NCBI GenBank assembly: GCA_031396505.1
Contig: JANNKX010000098.1
Location: forward strand, 1-13,825
DNA from: JAAFHS01 sp031396505
GTDB lineage: Bacteria > Pseudomonadota > Alphaproteobacteria > Rhodobacterales > Rhodobacteraceae
Reading direction: 5' to 3'
Length of the DNA stretch: 13,825 bases
How positions within the stretch are numbered: position 1 is the first letter of the stretch; each line of letters begins with the position of its first letter. Below, piece after piece: positions 1-5,473 of this stretch. The notes beneath the pieces were generated by a model. That model was not told where the DNA came from. It saw only the letters and a list, made by a program, of their open reading frames with translations, and ran no database searches. The position numbers and the translations under genes were made by a program.

Positions 1-288
1 GACCAAAGTAAAAAGAAATTGACCGTAAAGGGGGCGTTATCGAGGAAGTTTACGCAGTGGAAGTATGAGAGTGAGGTTCGTGCATTCATCGACCTCGATC
101 ATAGCTACGCTGAAAAAAATATTTACTTTTTGGACTTCGACCGTGAGTTGCGCCTTTCTAAAGTTATTCTGGGAGCTCGCTATGGTGGAGATCGAGAAAT
201 CATCTCAACTGCATGTAGCAGTTTGATGGTTGAGGTAAGGCAGGCTGTGTTGTCGAGTAACAGATATGAGGTTATCTGTTCAGAATAG
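1..288 (+). CDS. DUF2971-like protein, C-terminal fragment
   Basis: The frame is open from the first base, so the gene begins before the window; 95 residues remain, ending at TAG 286-288. A TTG at 19 is only an internal codon. Near the start of the fragment is a W-x-YE-x-E-x-R pattern (WKYESEVRAF) and about 25 residues later an L-x-x-VILG-x-x-Y segment. Together these resemble the C-terminal half of the DUF2971 family, whose biochemical role is unknown and which often sits in accessory or defence-rich regions. The match is by eye and only part of the protein is present. Codon use is clearly AT-richer (AAA, ATT, TTT, TTA) than the core genes from 680 onward, pointing to horizontal acquisition or a contig joining two sources. 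It has no operon partner in the window; the nearest gene, holC, ends on the opposite strand about 390 bases away. Confidence 0.5.
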   Translation, partial: DQSKKKLTVKGALSRKFTQWKYESEVRAFIDLDHSYAEKNIYFLDFDRELRLSKVILGARYGGDREIISTACSSLMVEVRQAVLSSNRYEVICSE

Positions 289-338
289 TTGTTACGCGCG
301 TGGGTAGAGGAATAAGAAGATAGTGTTCAATACGACCA

Positions 339-596
339 TCACCCAAAAACGATGAGTTGATAACCACTCGCCTTCCTTGTCAGCTTTGCACCACGGCGGT
401 GGGATTCTGGATTGAGGGTGTCAGGGGTCTGCTGCATCAACGGCCCGGTCCGCGAAGGCTTTCGCGGGCGTGCGGGGGCATGATCGGGTGCGGTGCCGCC
501 ATATGAATAGGCGGTGGTCTGGGTGGCGGATGGCCCCTTGGTGCGGATGCGGCCTGTGCCGTCATAGGGGACGGCGCAAGCGCCACTTGGATGGTG
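339..596 (-). pseudogene. Startless open frame, possible gene remnant
   Basis: Between TAA (597-599) and TGA (339-341) on the minus strand lies an 86-codon open frame with no plausible ATG at its beginning; the only in-frame ATG is about residue 54. In its G+C-rich part the third codon positions are dominated by C (runs such as GGC, CGC, ATC, ACC, GCC), as in true genes of this genome. The predicted peptide is rich in Pro, Thr, Arg and Gly and I recognise no domain. The last 15 or so codons fall in the AT-richer part and may be fortuitous. It could be the decayed 3' end of a gene or a chance open frame in G+C-rich DNA. Confidence 0.2.
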
Positions 597-659
597 TTAG
601 GCAGGAAAGTCATTTGTTTCACTGACGCGACGGTGCGTTTGGGCAGCGTCTGCCGGAAT

Positions 660-679
660 GATGGGCAAAATTGCCCATC
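660..679. repeat. REP-like hairpin beside the holC stop
   Basis: GATGGGCAA and TTGCCCATC form a perfect 9-bp inverted repeat separated by AA, with the holC stop codon starting at the very next base (680). Short palindromes built on GGATGGGCAA/TTGCCCATCC are, from general recollection, common intergenic repeats in Rhodobacterales. On the holC strand no T tract follows, so it is not a standard intrinsic terminator, but it could stabilise the 3' end of the pepA-VOC-holC transcript or help end it. Confidence 0.5.
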
Positions 680-1150
680 CTACGGGGAAGGAGTCACCTT
701 CTTTTCGGCGGTTTTGGCCCATTTGCCGCTATCTTCGGACCAGTATTCGGCAGGCACGCCGCCTGTTGTCAGGCTGCGCCACTGGTTGCGTGCCTCTGCC
801 AGCGCGGCATCGTCGGCCCCGTCGAACACAACCCAAAGGCGGGTCAGTGCCAGCGCCTCGTCCACCGATGCAGTAGCGCCGTCAATCAGGATCACACCTT
901 GGGCTGCGTTCACCGCCGCCCCCTGCCCCAGCAGCACGGGTTGATCGGCGTCATGCGGCCCGCCTGCAAGGCCGTGCGGCAGAAAGCTGTCTTCGGGTAC
1001 GGTCCAGAGCCGGGTATCGAGGCGGGCAAGGGCGGCATCATCGGTGCCGCGCACCATCACGCGCCAGTCTTGGGCGCGCGCACGGGTCAGGATGGTGCGG
1101 ATCAGGTCATCCTGCGTCGAACGGGTGAGGTGGTAAAACAGCGCGGGCAT
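680..1150 (-). CDS. holC: DNA polymerase III subunit chi
   Basis: The chi subunit of the clamp-loader complex links the replicative polymerase to single-strand binding protein through psi (psi often goes unrecognised in alphaproteobacteria). The 156-residue product is close to the roughly 147 residues of E. coli HolC. It opens with FYHLTRS, followed by LWTVPEDSFLPHGL (about 48-61), QPVLLG (70-75) and a C-terminal W-rich end with EYW and GKWAKTA, all typical of the chi family. I chose the ATG at 1150 because the family begins a few residues before FYHLT; an in-frame TTG at 1213 would add 21 unrelated residues. No strong Shine-Dalgarno precedes the ATG, so the exact start rests on homology. It lies 81 bases behind the VOC gene, and pepA followed by holC is a common order in this group. 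Confidence 0.9.
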   Translation of the reverse strand: MPALFYHLTRSTQDDLIRTILTRARAQDWRVMVRGTDDAALARLDTRLWTVPEDSFLPHGLAGGPHDADQPVLLGQGAAVNAAQGVILIDGATASVDEALALTRLWVVFDGADDAALAEARNQWRSLTTGGVPAEYWSEDSGKWAKTAEKKVTPSP

Positions 1151-1231
1151 TAGTGCGGGGCCTGTTTGGGTGTGCAGGTCGGAGCCTGCGGCGGGGACAT
1201 TTTTGGACAACAATTATTGTGACGGGTCATG
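1151..1231 (-). other. VOC-holC spacer with a small hairpin
   Basis: This 81-base spacer contains a 5-bp stem with 6-base loop (GCAGG at 1174-1178, CCTGC at 1185-1189) just upstream of the holC start. It reads open in frame with holC back to a TTG at 1213. No strong ribosome-binding site is visible before the chosen ATG, so the hairpin may affect holC translation, or the spacer may simply be neutral. Confidence 0.25.
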
Positions 1232-1669
1232 TCAGGTGCCGCGCGCAGGCAGGGTCGGGTCATAGCTGCCAAGGGTCCAGATATGGCCTTCGGGGTCGCG
1301 AATGGTAAAGCTGAGCCCGCCGTAGGGTTCAGACCGCAGGGCGATCAACACTTCAAGGCTGGCGGCGACGGCGCGGGCATAGCGCGAGGCAACGTCGGGG
1401 ACGACGGCGTAGATCGACACGGTTTCGCGCCCGCCGGTATCGGTGGGATGGATCATGAAGCGGTCGAATTCATTGGGTTCGGCGGCATTTCCGGTGGGGC
1501 CGATCATCACCATGCCGGACTGCGGGCCATCCGTGCTGGCGGTGAGTTGAGCATGGATAAGCGCACCATTTTCGTCGCGGAAGACGGCGTGTTCGACAAA
1601 TCCCAAGGTCTGGGTCAGAAAGGCAAGGGCGGCCTCGGGGTCGCGGTAGCGGGTGGCGGGGATGATCAC
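1232..1669 (-). CDS. VOC (glyoxalase/bleomycin-resistance fold) family protein
   Basis: This 145-residue protein has the vicinal-oxygen-chelate layout. An N-terminal beta-alpha-beta module begins IPATRYRDPEAALAFL and continues through TLGF; a second module carries the hallmark RDPEGHIWTLGSYDP near residues 124-138. Family members include glyoxalases, dioxygenases, resistance proteins and PhnB-like proteins, so fold is clear but substrate is not. His39 and Glu128 could be metal ligands by position, which is an inference. The start is a GTG whose first base lies inside the pepA stop (GTGA overlap, 1666-1669), implying translational coupling to pepA. It sits between pepA and holC in one transcription unit and may have been inserted into an otherwise usual pepA-holC pair. 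Codon use matches its neighbours. Confidence 0.85.
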   Translation of the reverse strand: MIIPATRYRDPEAALAFLTQTLGFVEHAVFRDENGALIHAQLTASTDGPQSGMVMIGPTGNAAEPNEFDRFMIHPTDTGGRETVSIYAVVPDVASRYARAVAASLEVLIALRSEPYGGLSFTIRDPEGHIWTLGSYDPTLPARGT

Positions 1670-3132
1670 GCGGGCGTTTCGCAGATATCGCGGATCAGAC
1701 GGTCCAGCGCCATGACACCCCAGCCGGTGGCCCCTTTGGGCGAAAGGGGCAGATCGGATTTCACAAGGGCGGTGCCCGCGATATCAAGATGAATCCAGGG
1801 GGTTTCGGGTTTGACGAAACGGGCAAGGAACTGGGCCGCGGTAATGGCGCCGCCGTCACGGCCGCCCACATTCATCATGTCTGCGATGCGGGATTTGAGT
1901 TTGGCGTCATACGCCTCGCCCATCGGCATGCGCCAGGCACCCTCGCCCTCGGCCGCGGCGGCCTTGAGGAAGGCATTGCAGAGCGTGTCGTTGTTGGAGA
2001 AAACGCCGGTGTTTTCATGGCCAAGGGCGACGATGATGGCGCCCGTCAGGGTGGCGAGGTCGATCATGCCGGTGGGATTGAAGCGTTCTTGCGCATACCA
2101 CATCACATCGGCCAGCACGAGGCGGCCTTCGGCGTCGGTGTTGATGACCTCGATCGTGTCGCCCTTCATGGATTTCACGACATCGCCGGGGCGTTGGGCG
2201 CGCCCGTCGGGCATGTTTTCGACGATGCCGACAAGGCCCACGACGTTGGCGCGGGCCTTGCGCATGGCCAGCGTGCGCATGACGCCGGCAACGACACCGG
2301 CACCGCCCATATCCATGGTCATTTCTTCCATGCCGGCGGCGGGTTTGATGGAAATGCCGCCGGTGTCGAACACCACGCCCTTGCCGATCAGGGCAAAGGG
2401 GGCATCACCTTTTTTGCCGCCATGCCATTGCATGACAACGACCTTGGAGGGGGACTCAGAGCCCTGCCCCACGCCCAGCAACGCGCCCATGCCCAGCTTG
2501 GCAAGATCGGCATCTTCAAGGATTTCGACATCAAGGCCAAGTTCCTGCATCGCGGCAAGGCGGGCGGCGAAGTCATCGGTGGTCAGGATATTGGCGGGTT
2601 CATTGACCAGATCGCGGGTGAAAAACACGCCTTCGGCGACAGCGGCCATCGGGGCGGCGGCGGCGGCAACGGTTTCGGGGGCGGTGACCATCAGGGTGAC
2701 GGGGCCGGGTGCCTTTTGGTCGCCGGTTTTATGAGGCGTAAAATCATAGGCGCGCATGGCCAGCCCGAAGGCGATATCGGCAGCGCGGGGGTGATCGGCA
2801 AGGATCAGCGTGGCCTTGGTGGACAGGGATTTGCCGATGGCACCACCGGCCTTGCGCGCGGTCAGGACATCGGTTTTACGCGGCAGGCGCACCAGTTGCA
2901 CGGCATCGGCAGCAAGCCCCACGGGGAAGGCGATGTCCATCGCATCGCCCGGTTTCATCTTTGCAAACGCATCCGATGCCACGGCGCGGGCGAGTGCGCC
3001 ACGCATCAGGCGATCAAGTTTTCGCGCAACCCCGCCAAGGGTGCCATCGGCCAGCATGACGATGCGGCCATCACGGCTGGCCAGACCTTCGGCGTCAATG
3101 GCGTGAAATTGCAGCGGGACGGGGTGGGGCAT
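1666..3132 (-). CDS. pepA: Leucyl aminopeptidase (M17 family)
   Basis: A cytosolic two-metal aminopeptidase that removes N-terminal residues during peptide turnover; some PepA proteins also bind DNA. The 488-residue length is close to the 503 of E. coli PepA. The N-terminal third is divergent, as usual; the C-terminal catalytic domain holds GKGVVFDTGGISIKP (250-264), DMGG (274-277) and the M17 signature NTDAEGRL (331-338). Residues equivalent to E. coli Lys270, Asp275, Lys282, Asp293, Asp352, Glu354 and Arg356 are all present at a constant offset of 19 (Lys251, Asp256, Lys263, Asp274, Asp333, Glu335, Arg337), so the enzyme should be active. The frame is open to 3321, but GGAG lies 6 bases before the ATG at 3132, preferred over the adjacent ATG at 3135. 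It heads the pepA-VOC-holC unit and diverges from lptF. Confidence 0.95.
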   Translation of the reverse strand: MPHPVPLQFHAIDAEGLASRDGRIVMLADGTLGGVARKLDRLMRGALARAVASDAFAKMKPGDAMDIAFPVGLAADAVQLVRLPRKTDVLTARKAGGAIGKSLSTKATLILADHPRAADIAFGLAMRAYDFTPHKTGDQKAPGPVTLMVTAPETVAAAAAPMAAVAEGVFFTRDLVNEPANILTTDDFAARLAAMQELGLDVEILEDADLAKLGMGALLGVGQGSESPSKVVVMQWHGGKKGDAPFALIGKGVVFDTGGISIKPAAGMEEMTMDMGGAGVVAGVMRTLAMRKARANVVGLVGIVENMPDGRAQRPGDVVKSMKGDTIEVINTDAEGRLVLADVMWYAQERFNPTGMIDLATLTGAIIVALGHENTGVFSNNDTLCNAFLKAAAAEGEGAWRMPMGEAYDAKLKSRIADMMNVGGRDGGAITAAQFLARFVKPETPWIHLDIAGTALVKSDLPLSPKGATGWGVMALDRLIRDICETPA

Positions 3133-3260
3133 CATCTTCTCCGGTGTATCAGGGTCGGGCGGACGGTAGCCCGCCACCCGTGCCTTGACCAGATATGAGT
3201 TTTCCCCGCGCGGGAAATCCGCTAGCGTGGCTGCAACAGGTTTAAGGGGCCAGGCGCATT
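3133..3260. promoter_or_regulatory. Divergent pepA / lptF intergenic region
   Basis: These 128 bases separate the two divergent operons and must carry both promoters. An inverted repeat TTTCCC-N5-GGGAAA occupies 3201-3217. For the lptF direction, TAGCGT at 3223-3228 lies 16 bases after TTTCCC and could be a weak -10. TTGACC at 3185-3190 resembles a -35 but has no good -10 at the expected distance. For pepA, CATATC on the minus strand (around 3191-3197) is -10-like without a convincing -35. AAGGGG at 3244-3249 is the only, somewhat distant, ribosome-binding candidate for lptF. The repeat could be an operator serving both directions; this is inference. Confidence 0.4.
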
Positions 3261-4379
3261 GTGTCGAGATTCGACCGCTATCTTTTGTCACAACTGCTGG
3301 CGATGTTCGGCTTTTTCTCACTAATTCTGGTATTGGTCTATTGGATCAACCGGGCCGTGGGACTGTTTGACCAATTGATCGGGGATGGGCAGTCGGCACT
3401 GGTGTTTCTGGAATTTTCGATGCTGACGCTGCCGAATGTGATCCGGCTTGTGCTGCCGATCTCGGCGTTTGCGGCGTCGATCTATGTGGCGAACAGGCTG
3501 ACGGCGGACAGTGAGTTGGTGGTGATGCAGGCCACGGGTTTTTCGGCGTTCCGGCTGGCGCGTCCGGTGCTGTGGTTCGGGCTGATTGTGGCGGTGATGC
3601 TGTTGGCGTTGATGCATGTCCTGGTCCCGGCCAGCCGCGCGACGCTGGCAAGCCGGAGCGTGGAAATATCGGAAAACGTGACAGCGCGTTTTTTGAACGC
3701 GGGCCAGTTCATGCACCCGGCGAGGGGGATCACGCTGTATATTCGCGAGATAACGCTCAATGGCGAATTGTTGGACCTGTTTCTGGCAGATGACCGGGCG
3801 ACGGTGTCGCGGGTGACATATACGGCCGCACGCGCGTTGCTGGTGCGGGGCGACACGGGGCCAAAGCTGATCATGTTCGACGGCATGACGCAGACGGTGA
3901 CGCGGGCGAATAGCCGGTTGGCGATCACGCAGTTTGCGGATGTGACCTATGATCTGGGCGGATTGCTGGCGGTGAATGCCGCGGGGGGGCGGACGATTGA
4001 CGCGCTGTCGACGGCGGAACTTTTTGCAGCGGACGCGGCGACGCTGACCGAGACGGGCAGCACAAGAGCGGCTTTTTCATACGAGGCGCACAGCCGGTTT
4101 GCGACACCTTTGCTGGCGATGGCATCGGCACTGATCGGGTTCGCGTGCCTGTTGGTGGGGGCGTTCAGCCGGTTTGGACTGTGGCGGCAGATATTGGCGG
4201 CGGTTGGGTTGTTGATCGTGGTGCAGATGATCAACACGGCGGCGGCGGGGGTGGCGGTGACATCGGCAGGGCTATGGTGGCTGGCGTATCTGGCACCCGT
4301 ATCGGGCATTGCGATTGGCGCCGGGTTGTTGTGGTACACCCAGCAACCGCGACGCCTGCCGCGCGGGGCTGTGGCATGA
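3261..4379 (+). CDS. lptF: LPS export permease LptF
   Basis: LptF pairs with LptG in the inner membrane and, driven by the LptB ATPase, extracts lipopolysaccharide and passes it to the periplasmic Lpt bridge. The 372-residue product has the YjgP/YjgQ-family layout: an N-terminal RFDRYLLSQ amphipathic start, membrane segments at about 12-30, 51-77 and 103-123, a periplasmic beta-jellyroll domain of about 150 residues, then three more segments at about 279-301, 308-330 and 337-359. ELVVMQATGFS (85-95) is the conserved cytoplasmic coupling region expected to contact LptB. The start is GTG, chosen because the family begins with xxRFDRY. The stop overlaps the lptG start by 4 bases (ATGA, 4376-4379). 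lptB is not in the window. Confidence 0.95.
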   Translation: MSRFDRYLLSQLLAMFGFFSLILVLVYWINRAVGLFDQLIGDGQSALVFLEFSMLTLPNVIRLVLPISAFAASIYVANRLTADSELVVMQATGFSAFRLARPVLWFGLIVAVMLLALMHVLVPASRATLASRSVEISENVTARFLNAGQFMHPARGITLYIREITLNGELLDLFLADDRATVSRVTYTAARALLVRGDTGPKLIMFDGMTQTVTRANSRLAITQFADVTYDLGGLLAVNAAGGRTIDALSTAELFAADAATLTETGSTRAAFSYEAHSRFATPLLAMASALIGFACLLVGAFSRFGLWRQILAAVGLLIVVQMINTAAAGVAVTSAGLWWLAYLAPVSGIAIGAGLLWYTQQPRRLPRGAVA

Positions 4380-5473
4380 CGCTGGTGCTGTATATCGCAC
4401 GTCGGTTTACGGTGATGGTGCTGCAGGTGTTTCTGATCTTTTTCGGGATCATGATGTTGATCGACATCATAGATCAGTTGAGGCGATTTTCCGGATCAGA
4501 CATCGGGTTGCAGGGGGCGGCGCATCTGGCGTTGATGAATGTACCGGAGAATTTGTACCGCATTCTGCCGTTGATTTTTGTGATGGCGGCGACAGCGATG
4601 TTTCTGGGCCTCGCGCGATCAAGTGAGTTGGTGGTGGTGCGGGCGGCGGGGCAATCGGGGCTGCGGTTCTTGACGACCCCGATCATCACGGCACTGATGA
4701 TCGGGGCGTTTGCGGTAGCGGTATTGAACCCGTTGGTGGCGGCGACAACCAAGGAATATGACAGGCTTTGGGCGCAAAGCGCCGCGAACGGGGGCAGCCT
4801 TTTATCGGTGTCGGATTCAGGGCTGTGGCTGCGCCAAGGCACGGAAGCGGGGCAAACGGTTATTCAGGCGCTGCGGTCGAATGGCGATGGCACGGAATTG
4901 TTTGAGGTGACCTTTCTGACATTTGGCGCGGATGGCCTGCCGGCCTCGCGGACAGAGGCGGCATCGGCCATTCTGGAACAGGGAGGATGGGTTCTGACGG
5001 GGGCAAAAACCTGGGATCTGACCGCGACCAACCCGGAAACGGTGGCGACACAGATCATCGAGGGCGCAAGACTGCCATCCGACCTGACGCCGGAATCGAT
5101 CCGCGACAGTTTTGGCACGCCGTCATCCATCCCGATCTGGGATTTGCCGGCCTATATCGACGGTTTGGAGCAGGCGGGTTTTTCGGCGCGCAGTCACCGG
5201 GTCTGGCTGCAAATGGAGCTGGCGTTGCCATTGCTGTTGGCGGCGATGGTTCTGGTTGCGGCGGGGTTCACGATGCGTCATGCACGGTTTGGCAAGACGG
5301 GCACGATGGTGATGCTTGCGATGCTCAGCGGGTTCTTGATGTTCTTTATTAGAAACTTCGCACAAGTTCTTGGTGAGAATGGGCAAATACCCATTATTGC
5401 AGCAGCATGGGCGCCACCTGTAGCAGCCGTCTTGTTCAGCCTTGGTCTGATCCTGCATCTGGAGGACGGCTGA
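4376..5473 (+). CDS. lptG: LPS export permease LptG
   Basis: Partner of LptF in the LptB2FG transporter. The 365-residue protein has six predicted membrane segments (about 13-33, 60-80, 100-122, 280-300, 308-330, 338-361) flanking a periplasmic domain, with SELVVVRAAGQSG (83-95) matching the coupling-helix motif seen in LptF. The frame is open upstream to 4145, but that extension is the out-of-frame shadow of lptF; the ATG at 4376 inside the lptF stop gives the normal length and the expected RRF start. The extreme 3' end (about 5340-5440) switches to codons rare elsewhere here (AGA, ATA, GTT, GTA, CCA) although the protein remains a normal LptG C-terminus with NFAQVLGENGQIP. That stretch contains a palindrome described separately. 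The TGA overlaps the lptD ATG. Confidence 0.95.
   Translation: MTLVLYIARRFTVMVLQVFLIFFGIMMLIDIIDQLRRFSGSDIGLQGAAHLALMNVPENLYRILPLIFVMAATAMFLGLARSSELVVVRAAGQSGLRFLTTPIITALMIGAFAVAVLNPLVAATTKEYDRLWAQSAANGGSLLSVSDSGLWLRQGTEAGQTVIQALRSNGDGTELFEVTFLTFGADGLPASRTEAASAILEQGGWVLTGAKTWDLTATNPETVATQIIEGARLPSDLTPESIRDSFGTPSSIPIWDLPAYIDGLEQAGFSARSHRVWLQMELALPLLLAAMVLVAAGFTMRHARFGKTGTMVMLAMLSGFLMFFIRNFAQVLGENGQIPIIAAAWAPPVAAVLFSLGLILHLEDG
5370..5398 (+). promoter_or_regulatory. Possible internal promoter/operator in the lptG 3' end
   Basis: AATGGG-N6-CCCATT (5378-5395) is a perfect 6-bp inverted repeat. It falls between TTGGTG (5370-5375) and CATTAT (5392-5397), hexamers spaced 16 bases apart and loosely like -35 and -10 boxes. 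The site is about 75 bases upstream of the lptD ATG and sits in an AT-richer patch with unusual codons. It could be a secondary promoter for lptD-surA-pdxA-ksgA with an operator between its boxes; the box matches are weak and no experiment supports it. Confidence 0.2.

Larger units (their letters stand above)
289..679. other. Transition zone between AT-richer DNA and the core block
   Basis: No complete gene is recognised here. The first hundred bases resemble the composition of the left-hand gene; from about 390 onward the sequence becomes G+C-rich like the rest. It contains a startless minus-strand open frame (339-596), a perfect 7-bp stem with a 4-base loop at 450-467 (CCGCGAA / TTCGCGG) without a T tract, and the hairpin at 660-679 next to the holC stop. 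No tRNA, insertion-sequence ends or CRISPR-like repeats were seen. Confidence 0.5.

Noticed and set aside
355..363. DnaA-box-like TTATCAACT on the minus strand
   Set aside because: A single imperfect match without neighbouring boxes or an AT-rich unwinding region; not evidence of an origin.
295..420. Short minus-strand frame ending in a hydrophobic stretch (VVLNTIFLFLYPRA)
   Set aside because: About 41 codons, no start codon, bounded by a stop; too short to support as a membrane-protein remnant.
437..622. 61-codon minus-strand frame with an ATG
   Set aside because: Pro/His-rich peptide in a different frame from the more coding-like startless frame (339-596); no homology recognised.
1229..1792. 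Plus-strand open frame opposite the VOC gene
   Set aside because: Gly/Ala-rich shadow of the VOC and pepA genes with no recognisable domain.
1789..3198. Long plus-strand open frame (469 codons) opposite pepA
   Set aside because: It is a mirror of pepA codon structure: Gly/His-rich low-information peptide, while pepA on the other strand has all catalytic residues.
3133..3321. 62-residue N-terminal extension of pepA
   Set aside because: It would run across the divergent promoter region into lptF; the ATG at 3132 has its own GGAG and yields the normal family length.
4145..4375. 77-codon upstream extension of lptG
   Set aside because: It is out-of-frame lptF sequence; the ATG at 4376 gives a standard LptG start.
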